Source: JACCYQ01 sp036675565
Lineage (GTDB): Bacteria; Bacteroidota; Bacteroidia; Chitinophagales; Chitinophagaceae
DNA length: 64,000 bases
NCBI GenBank assembly: GCA_036675565.1
Contig: JAKFER010000244.1
Coordinates: 62,001 to 126,000 of the forward strand
Direction: 5' to 3'
The first letter of the stretch is position 1, and each line of letters begins with the position of its first letter. This document shows, piece after piece, positions 8,025 to 16,753 of the stretch. A model generated the notes under the pieces. The model worked only from the letters and a program-made list of their open reading frames with translations. It had not been told where the DNA came from and did no database searches. Both the position numbers and the translations under genes were made by a program.

Positions 8025-9572
8025 CTATCCTGCCCAGCCTTCCCTGTCCAGGCTCCTGTACTGAATAGCCTCTGCAAGGTGTTCCGCTTTGATATCTTCA
8101 CTCTGGGAAAGATCTGCAATGGTCCTGGATACTTTCAAAATTCTGTCATAGGCACGAGCAGATAGATTTAACTTTTCCATGGCTGTTTTAATCAGCAATT
8201 GACTTGCCTGGTTAAGGATGCAAACCTCTTTTAGGAGTTTGCTACCCATTTGTGCATTGCAATAAATACCTTTTTGTTCTTTAAATCTTTTATCCTGAAT
8301 ATCCCTTGCTTTGATCACTCTTTCGCGTATGCTTGAAGAAGGCTCTGTTTTTTTGATGGATGATAATTCGCTGAAAGCAACAGGTGTTACTTCTACATGG
8401 AGGTCTATTCGATCCAACAATGGTCCGCTGATCTTGTTTAAATATTTTTGAACCATTCCAGGTCCGCAGGTACATTCTTTTTCCGGGTGATTGTAATAAC
8501 CACAGGGACATGGATTCATGGATGCAATCAACATAAAACTCGCAGGAAAATCAACGGCCACTTTTGCCCGGGAAATGGTTACCCGTCTTTCTTCCATTGG
8601 TTGGCGCATAACTTCCAAAACCGATCTTTTAAATTCAGGTAATTCATCCAGGAATAAAACACCATTATGTGCCAGTGAAATTTCTCCCGGCTGCGGATTT
8701 CCGCCACCGCCAACCAGGCCAGCATCTGAAATAGAATGATGGGGGCTGCGAAATGGTCTGCGGGAAACAAGGCTTGAATTTTCCGGCATCTTACCAGCTA
8801 CTGAATGGATCTTTGTAGTTTCCAATGCTTCATGCAAACTTAATGGAGGTAAAATAGTCGGCAGTCTTTTGGCCAGCATTGTTTTGCCTGCTCCCGGCGG
8901 GCCAATCAGGATTGCATTGTGACCACCAGCGGCTGCAATTTCTAATGCTCTTTTAATGTTTTCCTGTCCTTTTACATCACTAAAATCAAACTCAAAATCA
9001 TATTGCGAATGAAAAAATTCATCTCTCGTATTAATTGCTGTTGGTGTTAAACCTGTTTCATCATTTTCAAAAAAATCAATTACTTCCTTCATCGTTTCAA
9101 CACCATAAACTTTCAGGTTATTTACCATGCCGGCTTCTCTTGCATTTACTGCGGGAATGATCAACCCTTTAAAACCTTCTTTCCTGGCCTGGATGGCAAT
9201 AGGTAGTGCACCTTTGATGGGTCTTAATTTTCCATCAAGGCTTAATTCGCCCATGATTACATAATCTTTCAATGCTTCATATTTCGCTATCTGTTCATTA
9301 GCTGCAAGCAAACCAATAGCAATAGGAAGGTCGAATGCCGTACCGCTTTTCTTGATATCTGCAGGCGCCAGGTTTACTACAACCCGTGTACGTGGCATGG
9401 AATATCCATTGGTTTTAATAGAACTTTCTACTCGTTGAATACTTTCTTTAACAGCATTATCCGGCAAACCGACCATCACTGTTTGTGTACCTGTAGCCAT
9501 CCAGTTGATCTCGATAGTAATTGTGATGGCCTCAACCCCATAAACAGCGCTGCCAAAGGTTTTGATTAACAT
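8025..9572 (-). CDS. comM: YifB/ComM-family Mg-chelatase-like AAA+ ATPase
   Basis: A 515-residue protein of full family length. The N-terminal Lon-protease-like domain (about 1-170, including GLPDNAVKESIQRV and NLAPADIKKSGTAFDLPIA) is followed by the AAA+ module: Walker A GPPGAGKT at 224-231, Walker B GVLFLDEL at 304-311, and a four-Cys cluster (CPCGYYNHPEKECTC) near 355-369. Its C-terminal helical domain contains the LSARAYDRILKVSRTIADL signature. In Vibrio, ComM is a helicase that promotes branch migration during natural transformation; whether this organism is competent cannot be judged here. Confidence 0.95.
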   Translation of the reverse strand: MLIKTFGSAVYGVEAITITIEINWMATGTQTVMVGLPDNAVKESIQRVESSIKTNGYSMPRTRVVVNLAPADIKKSGTAFDLPIAIGLLAANEQIAKYEALKDYVIMGELSLDGKLRPIKGALPIAIQARKEGFKGLIIPAVNAREAGMVNNLKVYGVETMKEVIDFFENDETGLTPTAINTRDEFFHSQYDFEFDFSDVKGQENIKRALEIAAAGGHNAILIGPPGAGKTMLAKRLPTILPPLSLHEALETTKIHSVAGKMPENSSLVSRRPFRSPHHSISDAGLVGGGGNPQPGEISLAHNGVLFLDELPEFKRSVLEVMRQPMEERRVTISRAKVAVDFPASFMLIASMNPCPCGYYNHPEKECTCGPGMVQKYLNKISGPLLDRIDLHVEVTPVAFSELSSIKKTEPSSSIRERVIKARDIQDKRFKEQKGIYCNAQMGSKLLKEVCILNQASQLLIKTAMEKLNLSARAYDRILKVSRTIADLSQSEDIKAEHLAEAIQYRSLDREGWAG

Positions 9573-9611
9573 GATTTGAAGATAGAAAATATTATGGAGC
9601 TAAAACCAGGA

Positions 9612-11207
9612 TCATTGGTCCGTCATCTTACTGCTTTTAAAAGTAGCTAACAGGTTAATTCCCGGGTCTGCTACAACTTCAACCGGTTGATTTTTGACAG
9701 GAATTTCAAAGGACTGTTTTTCTTTTTCTATTTGCAGTGTATGCAATGCAGAACCGTTACGTGTTTTTATTTCAATTTCTAAGGGAAATTGAAATATGGT
9801 TTTCTGAGTCTGCTGAATGTCAATACTTATTGTTTTTGATACCGGGTTGTAGTTCCAGCTTATATTAATCTGGGGCAGATCCATTTCATATAACCAGTTT
9901 CTGAAAAATGGATCCAGGTTTTTTCCGGAAACATTTTCAAAAATATTTTGAACATCCCGGCTATCGGCATTTTTACCTGAATATGTTTTGTAATACTGGC
10001 GTATTCCTTTCCAAAACATACTGTCGCCTATTTCCCTGCGAAGCATATGCAAGATAAATCCGCCTTTTTCATAACTGTTTGCATTCAGCAGATCCATGTA
10101 ATCCCGGGTTGATGTATCTACAACAGGCATGGTTGAACGCATGTTGAATTCAATGACTTTCTGCCTGTCTTCTTCCCGCAGAAACCTGGCGGTATCTTCT
10201 CCATATTTCTGTTCCATGTAAAGTGTTGTGAGATAGGTGGCAAAGCCTTCGCTTAACCATAGGTGGGCAAAGGATTTTTCGGTAGCCATATTTCCAAACC
10301 ACTGGTGTGCAATCTCGTGGGCAATTATAGCCTCTGCATCACGATTACCTGTAACCGATTTTTCTGAATAAAATATGGCACTTGCATTTTCCATTCCACC
10401 GAAAATTGTTTTTGATTGTACATTCGCCAGTTTGGAATAAGCATAAGGACCTACATTTTTAATAAACCATTGCAAGATATCTGTTGCCATTGCATAATCA
10501 TAAAAACCATCTTTTCTATTTTCCGGGTACACCCAACTGTAAACAGGAATGCCTTCAACATTGCCGGCCCATTGCACTGCAAATTCCGCAACTCCAATCA
10601 CCATGATCTTGATTGGTAATGGAACATCTTCTCTCCAGCGGGTAAGCTTATTACCTTGTGGTAAATTAGTTTCCTCAGTCTGAATGCCATTACTGACTAC
10701 CTGGTATTGATGCGGTGCAGTAATGGCAAATTCAACAGATGCTTTATCAGCCACATCATCCACGCATGGTAACCAGTTATGTGCACGGTTTGGCCAGTTG
10801 TCCGAAAAGAATGTACGTTTCCCAAATTTGTTTTTGGCGATGATCAACCCATCGGCGGGTATCCCTTTATAACTAATGGTGAAATGTGCACTATCGCCAG
10901 TATTTGGTTTATGATCCAAAAGAATATTTATTTTATCATTGGTATGCGTGAAACTTTTTATACCTGTAATACCGGATACATGCATTCCCTTGCCCCTGGA
11001 AATATTTTTTAAGTCGATAGAGAACTGATCTGTCGGTTTTAAAAGTTTAATATGGATCGTAGCAATACCCGAGATCGTATCCGAAGCATCTGTTAGTGTA
11101 AGTTGAAAATCGTAATGCTGCACATCGATGGAAGATTGCTGCGCAAACCCCGACATGGAACCTGTCATCATGAACGTTGCCAGTAAATAAATTTGAAATG
11201 TTTTCAT
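9612..11207 (-). CDS. M1-family zinc aminopeptidase, secreted
   Basis: A 531-residue gluzincin aminopeptidase. Residues 1-22 are a signal peptide (ending SGFAQ), placing it in the periplasm or outside. The catalytic block has the exopeptidase motif GGMEN at 270-274 (GAMEN in most relatives), HEIAH at 297-301 with zinc ligands His297 and His301 and catalytic Glu298, and third ligand Glu320 in WLSEGFA. It is shorter than four-domain M1 enzymes because the C-terminal helical domain is absent. It should trim N-terminal residues from peptides. It lies 26 bases after the MutS-like gene and 39 before comM. Confidence 0.93.
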   Translation of the reverse strand: MKTFQIYLLATFMMTGSMSGFAQQSSIDVQHYDFQLTLTDASDTISGIATIHIKLLKPTDQFSIDLKNISRGKGMHVSGITGIKSFTHTNDKINILLDHKPNTGDSAHFTISYKGIPADGLIIAKNKFGKRTFFSDNWPNRAHNWLPCVDDVADKASVEFAITAPHQYQVVSNGIQTEETNLPQGNKLTRWREDVPLPIKIMVIGVAEFAVQWAGNVEGIPVYSWVYPENRKDGFYDYAMATDILQWFIKNVGPYAYSKLANVQSKTIFGGMENASAIFYSEKSVTGNRDAEAIIAHEIAHQWFGNMATEKSFAHLWLSEGFATYLTTLYMEQKYGEDTARFLREEDRQKVIEFNMRSTMPVVDTSTRDYMDLLNANSYEKGGFILHMLRREIGDSMFWKGIRQYYKTYSGKNADSRDVQNIFENVSGKNLDPFFRNWLYEMDLPQINISWNYNPVSKTISIDIQQTQKTIFQFPLEIEIKTRNGSALHTLQIEKEKQSFEIPVKNQPVEVVADPGINLLATFKSSKMTDQ

Positions 11208-11233
11208 AAAATAGAATAAATTATTATTTCTGT

Positions 11234-12550
11234 TTATAGTTTTTCCAGCATCTCCACTACTTTTTCTCTTTTCAGTATCACATAACCAATTCGGTCGTTA
11301 CTGATACCTTCTTTTAACTGGTAACTAAAATCAAGCTGATCTTCCGTAACATTGGTTTCAAAATATTTGAAAGATATGTTGGGATAATCTTTGAGGTCGC
11401 GGCCAATTTCATACAGGTGTGTAGACAAAATGAAAAGTGAGGTTTTGATTTTTATGAGTCCTTTGATAACTGTTGTACTGCATTTCATGGCATCTTCGAT
11501 ATTTGTTCCTTTGAACAATTCATCGATGAGGACCAGCCATTTATGTCCGTCATTTATTTTTTCAATGGTGGTCTTGATGCGCTGTACTTCATTGTAGAAA
11601 TAGCTTTCTCCTTTTGCAATATTATCCATTACATTAATATTGCTTAAAAGGCCGTCAAAAAGTGTTAAGCGCATATTGGTTGCCGGTACTCCCATACCCA
11701 TATGAGCTAAAAATACCGCAGCACCAACGGCTTTGATCAAGGTACTTTTTCCGGCCATATTTGCACCCGTTAAAAAAAGGAAATTATGTTCAGGATCCAT
11801 TTCCAGGTCATAAGCCACAGGTTTATGAATTAACAGGTGATACAGACCCCTGGCTTCTACTTTCGGATTATGTTGATCTATAAATTCAGGAAAGGAAAGA
11901 TCAAATGTTTTTACCGCCACAGCCATTGAATACCATGCATCCAAACGACAAAAAATATCAATCAGTTCCAATGTGCCTGAACGGTATTCACCTCTTACAT
12001 GATAAGCATAATACAAGTTCTGTTGCCGTGTAAGAGTATCACCGGCCTTAGTTTCTGATAACCGGGTTAACGGAATTTGTTTAACCAGCTGTTTAATACG
12101 TTCTATATAAATATAAAAATGCGGAGGCAGACTTTTTTCTTCAAACATTTCTGCGAGTTTGCTGATACCTCGGTAAAAGTCTGCGAAATGTTTAATGGAA
12201 TATTTGATCATGGAATAATCAGCAAGATGTAGCCATTTGTATGTAAAGCTGTTAATCCTGTTTGGCTTTTCAGGTGCAGGGTCAATTGGATAATCCAGGA
12301 ATTTTTCCATCACCATCAAGGTGCCGTTGCTTATATCTGAGGGCCATTCATCCACATGGTCAATCAAAGTTTTAATGATCTTTTGTGTGCCAAGTATTTT
12401 TGAAATTTCATGATGAGGTTCATGAAAAAAATGTCTTAGCCAGGCCTTTCCGCCAACTGTTTTAGTGAAGTTAAGTTTATGGAAAATAGAAAATTCTTCT
12501 TCCTGGTGAAAAATAGCAATATCATTAAAAGTTATCTTGTCAATTTGCAT
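11234..12550 (-). CDS. MutS-family ATPase without mismatch-recognition domain
   Basis: A 438-residue cytoplasmic protein with the core/lever region and ATPase of MutS proteins but no N-terminal mismatch-binding or connector domains. Walker A is TGANMAGKST at 261-270, Walker B LVLIDEL at 339-345, followed by KGTN and a STHLYEIG signature-like segment. The length rules out true MutS (about 850 residues) and MutS2 (about 780, with a C-terminal Smr nuclease, absent here). Such short MutS-like ATPases are common in Bacteroidota; their task is not settled, and a repair role is inference. It follows pyrC by 51 bases. Confidence 0.88.
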   Translation of the reverse strand: MQIDKITFNDIAIFHQEEEFSIFHKLNFTKTVGGKAWLRHFFHEPHHEISKILGTQKIIKTLIDHVDEWPSDISNGTLMVMEKFLDYPIDPAPEKPNRINSFTYKWLHLADYSMIKYSIKHFADFYRGISKLAEMFEEKSLPPHFYIYIERIKQLVKQIPLTRLSETKAGDTLTRQQNLYYAYHVRGEYRSGTLELIDIFCRLDAWYSMAVAVKTFDLSFPEFIDQHNPKVEARGLYHLLIHKPVAYDLEMDPEHNFLFLTGANMAGKSTLIKAVGAAVFLAHMGMGVPATNMRLTLFDGLLSNINVMDNIAKGESYFYNEVQRIKTTIEKINDGHKWLVLIDELFKGTNIEDAMKCSTTVIKGLIKIKTSLFILSTHLYEIGRDLKDYPNISFKYFETNVTEDQLDFSYQLKEGISNDRIGYVILKREKVVEMLEKL

Positions 12551-12601
12551 ATGGCTGAATAATCGTTTTATGATCTTTAAAAATACTGGCGAAAAACCTG
12601 T

Positions 12602-13936
12602 CTACCTGTTGAATGATAATCTTAGTCCTCTATTAGATTCATTCCATATGCCATTTTCATAAACAGGAAAGCCATTAACGAAAGTAGCATCTATCGTAGC
12701 GGGGAAAGTAAACCCTTCAAGCGGGCTCCAACCACATTTGTAAAGTATATTTTCTTTTTTTACCTGGAAGGATTCATTCAGATCAACTAAGACCAAATCA
12801 GCATGATATCCTTCCCTGATATAACCTCTTTCTTTTACCTTGAAGCATTCAGCAACATGGTGACTCATTTTTTCTGCAATCTTTTCCAATGATATCCTTC
12901 CTTGTTTATAATAGTGAAGCATCAAAAGCAGGGAGTGTTGCACAAGTGGTAATCCTGCATGTGCCTGCAGGTAAGGTTCATCTTTTTCCTGCCAGGTATG
13001 CGGCGCATGGTCTGTAGCTATAACATCCAAACGATCATCCAGTAAGGCTTTCCAAAGTGCTTCCTTGTGATGTGGTGCTTTAATTGAGGGATTGCATTTT
13101 ATCTGGTTCCCCAATCTTTCATAGTCATCGGCGGTAAAATGCAGGTGATGAACACAGACTTCTGCAGTTATTTTTTTATCGGCCAATGGAATCATGTTGG
13201 TGAAAAGCTGTAGTTCTTTTTCTGTGGATATATGCAGAATATGTAACCTGCTGCTGTGTTTTTTTGCTAATTGAATAGCTGCAAAGGAAGATTCAAAGCA
13301 ACCTTCTTCATTCCGGATCAAAGGGTGATCAGCTGCAGTTAGTTCTCTTCCTTTTGCTTTAAATTCTTCCAGGTTATCCCTGATAATCTTTTCATCTTCA
13401 CAATGTGTTGCTATCAGCACTTCACTTTCCCGGAATATTTTATCAAGTGTCAGGTAATTATCCACCAATAAATTCCCGGTAGATGCACCCATGAAAATTT
13501 TTATGCCGCATACATCATTTCGTTTTTCATTTGTTCTCAAAGCCTCATCCGCGTTGGTGTTAGATGTGCCCATAAAGAATGAGTAGTTTGCCAATGAAGT
13601 CCTGGAAGCAATGTTGTATTTATCTTCCAGCAAGTCATGGGTAAATACGGGCGGTACCGTATTAGGCATTTCCATAAAACTGGTTACACCACCTGCAACT
13701 GCGGCCTTCGATTCAGTATAGATGGTTGCTTTATGTGTTAACCCGGGTTCGCGAAAGTGTACCTGGTCGTCAATAGCACCAGGGAAAAGATATTTTCCAT
13801 GACCATTTATTTCACGGGCATTTGCCGAAATAGTTGGTGCAATTTTTTCTATTCTACCGCCTGAAATTAAAATATCACTTACAATCAGCGAACCTTCATT
13901 AACGATAGTGCTGTTTTTGATCACATATTTTTCCAT
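12602..13936 (-). CDS. pyrC: Dihydroorotase (amidohydrolase)
   Basis: A 444-residue amidohydrolase that closes carbamoyl-aspartate to dihydroorotate in pyrimidine synthesis. Metal and catalytic residues are mostly in place: His60 and Arg62 (DDQVHFREPG), carboxylated Lys146 (GIKIFMGAST), His178 (IATHCED), His235 (LHILHIST) and Asp309 (VIATDHAPHT). The first His of the usual HxH pair is Gln58. I recall the same DDQVHFRE form in other Bacteroidota dihydroorotases, so this looks like a lineage variant rather than decay. A hydantoinase-type activity is the alternative; the HFREPG motif favours dihydroorotase. pyrD begins at the far left of the window. Confidence 0.88.
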   Translation of the reverse strand: MEKYVIKNSTIVNEGSLIVSDILISGGRIEKIAPTISANAREINGHGKYLFPGAIDDQVHFREPGLTHKATIYTESKAAVAGGVTSFMEMPNTVPPVFTHDLLEDKYNIASRTSLANYSFFMGTSNTNADEALRTNEKRNDVCGIKIFMGASTGNLLVDNYLTLDKIFRESEVLIATHCEDEKIIRDNLEEFKAKGRELTAADHPLIRNEEGCFESSFAAIQLAKKHSSRLHILHISTEKELQLFTNMIPLADKKITAEVCVHHLHFTADDYERLGNQIKCNPSIKAPHHKEALWKALLDDRLDVIATDHAPHTWQEKDEPYLQAHAGLPLVQHSLLLMLHYYKQGRISLEKIAEKMSHHVAECFKVKERGYIREGYHADLVLVDLNESFQVKKENILYKCGWSPLEGFTFPATIDATFVNGFPVYENGIWNESNRGLRLSFNR

Positions 13937-13958
13937 AACTTGAACCGCTTATTTGGCT

Positions 13959-13972
13959 GCCACTTCGGTGGC
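13959..13972. repeat. Small hairpin with TTCG tetraloop between divergent genes
   Basis: GCCAC (13959-13963), TTCG, GTGGC (13968-13972) lies in the 55-base gap between pyrC and the divergent Wzi-like gene. In RNA from the plus strand the UUCG loop would make this short stem unusually stable. It ends 19 bases before the plus-strand start codon. Confidence 0.4.
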
Positions 13973-13991
13973 TTTAAATATTTAAAACACT

Positions 13992-15665
13992 ATGCAATTT
14001 ATTATAAAATCGTTTGTGGCTGTTTTGTTAATTGTTCCTGTGATTACTATGGCTCAAACAACTTACCTGCCACTGGAATCAAAAGAATATATTATCCTGG
14101 AAAGAATGGAAATAAAATCCCGTGTTGATTCCGTTTTAAATTTTTCCAAAACAAAACCTTTCAGCCGCAAACAAATGATCAACGGTGCTTTACAGGCTGA
14201 TAGTGGATTAAATCTTAGTTCTGTAGATCAATACAATCTTCAAAGATTAAAGTTGAATAACCTGGAGTGGATCCCAGGAGATCATAGCGAGTTTGCCAGT
14301 AAAAAACCTATCTGGAAAAATTTTTACAAAACACCTGCTAATATGTTCGAGGTGCACAAAAAAGATTTTTCTCTCATCATAAATCCATTTATATATTACC
14401 AGGTTTCAAAAGAATCCAATAACAGCCAGCATCTTTTCTTAAACAGGAGAGGCGTGCATGTTCGCGGCAAGATTGCTGAAAAAATTGGGTTTGCGGCTTC
14501 CATCAGTGATAACCAGGAACGAGATCCTTTATATGTTCAACGCCGGGTAAGTGAACACGAAGCCGTGCCGGGACAAGGATTTTACCAGGATTTTAAACGC
14601 ACTGGTTATGATTATTTTGATGCCCGTGGATATTTTACATTTAATGTGACCAAGTATATTGATGTTGCATTTGGGTACGACAAACATTTTATCGGCAATG
14701 GATACCGCAGTTTATTTTTAAGTGATTTCAGTAATAATGCTTTATTCCTGAAGTTAAACACACGCATCTGGAAATTTAATTACCAGAACCTTTTTATGGA
14801 ACTGCATGCCGCGGAACCTAGAGCAGCTAATGTTTTATTTCCCAAAAAATATGCTGCCATGCATCACCTGGATGTAAACGTTACCAAATGGCTGAATGTC
14901 GGTTTGTTTGAAGGTGTGATTTTTGGTCGCAAAAATCGTTTTGAGTTTGGTTACCTGAATCCGGTGATTTTTTATCGTTCCGCGGAACAACAAAATGGAA
15001 GTTTCGATAACTCGGTTGCAGGTCTTGATTTTAAAGCTAACGTGGCAAAGAAATTCCAGTTTTATGGTCAGTTGATCCTGGATGAATTTAAACTTTCTGA
15101 ATTGCGTGCAGGCAATGGATGGTGGGCCAATAAATTCGGTTACCAGTTAGGTGCTAAATACATTGATGTATTCAATATTCCAAACCTGGATCTGCAGGTG
15201 GAATTGAACCGGGTACGCCCATTTACCTACTCGCATAATGATTCTGTTGCTAATTACACGCATTATAATCAACCGCTGGCGCATCCGCTGGGCGCAAACT
15301 TCAGCGAGTTAATGGGTATTCTCCGTTATCAACCCAAACCTAAATGGATGCTTGAAGCAAAACTGATGGTCTATAAACAAGGGTTAAATGTGGGCTCCGA
15401 GAGTTTTGGCAGCAACCCGCTTTTGCCTAATCGTCCTCCTCACCGTTTAAAAGATTATGGTTTTGAAATCGGTTCTGGCCAAACCGTTAATACCGCTTAT
15501 GGATCACTGTTAGTTTCATATGAATTCAGGGAAAATTTATTCTTAGAACTCAGTGGAATGGGCAGAAGTTATAAGGTTGAAAACAATGCTGCTCTTTCGG
15601 AGAACACGAGTGTGATTTCGGCAGCATTCAGGTGGAATATCAACCGCAGGGAATTTGTGTTTTAG
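13992..15665 (+). CDS. Outer-membrane beta-barrel protein, capsule-assembly Wzi-like
   Basis: A 557-residue protein with a signal peptide (about 1-21, ending ITMAQ). The mature part alternates amphipathic strands rich in Tyr, Phe and Trp (for example FEFGYLNPVIFYR, WWANKFGYQLGAKY, LLVSYEFRENLFLEL), as in outer-membrane barrels. The pattern RGVHVRGKIAEKIGFAASI and GYDKHFIGNGYRSLFLSD near residues 150-250 is like the Wzi capsule-assembly/anchoring family of Bacteroidota. A role in surface polysaccharide attachment is inferred from the family; no other capsule genes are nearby. It is divergent from pyrC and followed after 27 bases by a small HExxH protein. Confidence 0.7.
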   Translation: MQFIIKSFVAVLLIVPVITMAQTTYLPLESKEYIILERMEIKSRVDSVLNFSKTKPFSRKQMINGALQADSGLNLSSVDQYNLQRLKLNNLEWIPGDHSEFASKKPIWKNFYKTPANMFEVHKKDFSLIINPFIYYQVSKESNNSQHLFLNRRGVHVRGKIAEKIGFAASISDNQERDPLYVQRRVSEHEAVPGQGFYQDFKRTGYDYFDARGYFTFNVTKYIDVAFGYDKHFIGNGYRSLFLSDFSNNALFLKLNTRIWKFNYQNLFMELHAAEPRAANVLFPKKYAAMHHLDVNVTKWLNVGLFEGVIFGRKNRFEFGYLNPVIFYRSAEQQNGSFDNSVAGLDFKANVAKKFQFYGQLILDEFKLSELRAGNGWWANKFGYQLGAKYIDVFNIPNLDLQVELNRVRPFTYSHNDSVANYTHYNQPLAHPLGANFSELMGILRYQPKPKWMLEAKLMVYKQGLNVGSESFGSNPLLPNRPPHRLKDYGFEIGSGQTVNTAYGSLLVSYEFRENLFLELSGMGRSYKVENNAALSENTSVISAAFRWNINRREFVF

Positions 15666-15692
15666 TTTCCCTAATCAATCTAAAATGTTGTC

Positions 15693-16016
15693 ATGAAGAT
15701 CAGGGTTAAAGAAAGATCTTTTATAGCTAGGATCGCAGCATTTATATTGCGAACCAATAATGTGGCCATTGTTTTTGGAAAGACTATTTTTTTGTGGAAT
15801 GCAACTAAAGAAGATCTTTTAAAAAATAAAAAGTGGTTGAGACATGAATTGGTTCATGTAAAACAGTTTTTGCGTTATGGCTTTTTCCCTTTTATTTTTA
15901 TGTACCTGTGGGAATCAATGAAAAGGGGATACTATCATAATAAGTTTGAAGTAGAAGCCCGCAATTTTGAAAACCTGGAATTTAATAATAATGATGATGA
16001 ATATGAAATTGCTTAA
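15693..16016 (+). CDS. Small protein with HExxH motif, DUF4157-like
   Basis: A 107-residue protein. Residues about 50-54 read HELVH within WLRHELVHVKQFLRYG, a zinc-peptidase-like motif, followed by a hydrophobic stretch (FFPFIFMYLWESM) and GYYHNKFEVEARNFE. That last segment resembles DUF4157-type minimal metallopeptidase-like domains, where a Glu after the HExxH helix serves as third ligand. Whether it is an active peptidase is unknown. Its stop codon overlaps that of the convergent porT gene by four bases (TTAA, 16013-16016), so no terminator can lie between them. Confidence 0.75.
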   Translation: MKIRVKERSFIARIAAFILRTNNVAIVFGKTIFLWNATKEDLLKNKKWLRHELVHVKQFLRYGFFPFIFMYLWESMKRGYYHNKFEVEARNFENLEFNNNDDEYEIA

Positions 16017-16753
16017 CCTTCCAGGTGAATACTAAACATGATCATCCTGGATTGCATTTTATCGAACACACTGGAATATTTCAGGTTTTTATCGCGACTG
16101 TGAATATTATTTAAACCATTGCTGATCTTAATCTCTGGTGATAAAATAAAGCTGGGGAAATAAAGATTAAATCCTAAACCAGCTTCAATTCCTAAATCAT
16201 ATTTCTGAATTTTTACTAAGTCATCTGCCTTCCTTGCCTGCGCATTCGATGCAAGATCAATATCCATCTTTACACCACCGAGCATGTATACCCGAAAATT
16301 TCCGATCCTGTCAGAATTGAACTTTGCCTGTAATGGAAAAGTTACAATTACAGATTCTACTTTTTTTGTTATCGAATCTGAATTCTCAAATGGATCAGGG
16401 TGTCTTAGCTGGTAAAATAAATTGCGTTCCGTAAATAATAGCTGGGGATTAAATCGTGCTTCAAAACGATCGGTTATTTTTGCTGTGGCTGATAAACCCA
16501 ACGAAAATCCGGCGGAGTTGAGCGGTTCTGCCACCAATACACTGTCGTCTTCTAAAAAACGGGCATGCTTATGCGTATGAAAGCGATTGAGATTTGCACC
16601 TAATGTGATGCCAAAATAATATGGCTTATTATCGTGATCTGAAAGGTTCAGATCTGTTTGTGCATGAGCGGATTGGCTCATACAGATCATCCCTAAAAAA
16701 GCAGAAAATATTAAAGTGCCGAATTTTGTTTTCTTCCCTGGTAAATACAACAT
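16013..16753 (-). CDS. porT: Type IX secretion system protein PorT
   Basis: A 246-residue outer-membrane beta-barrel with a signal peptide (about 1-32, KKTKFGTLIFSAF then SAHAQ). The mature start KPYYFGITLGANLNRF and the C-terminal block YDLGIEAGLGFNLYFPSFIL, then LSPEIKISNGL and the terminal strand ending MFSIHLEG, match PorT, an essential component of the type IX secretion system. Its position after ubiE is the arrangement seen in other Bacteroidota. The start at 16753 lies 43 bases inside ubiE; it is preferred because it gives a complete signal peptide, while later Met codons at residues 22 and 25 would cut it away. A cargo protein with a type IX sorting domain is encoded 2.3 kb away. Confidence 0.85.
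   Translation of the reverse strand: MLYLPGKKTKFGTLIFSAFLGMICMSQSAHAQTDLNLSDHDNKPYYFGITLGANLNRFHTHKHARFLEDDSVLVAEPLNSAGFSLGLSATAKITDRFEARFNPQLLFTERNLFYQLRHPDPFENSDSITKKVESVIVTFPLQAKFNSDRIGNFRVYMLGGVKMDIDLASNAQARKADDLVKIQKYDLGIEAGLGFNLYFPSFILSPEIKISNGLNNIHSRDKNLKYSSVFDKMQSRMIMFSIHLEG

Noticed and set aside
8290..8770. Several overlapping frames inside comM
   Set aside because: They are shadows of the highly conserved YifB/ComM gene in other frames and carry no domain signature.
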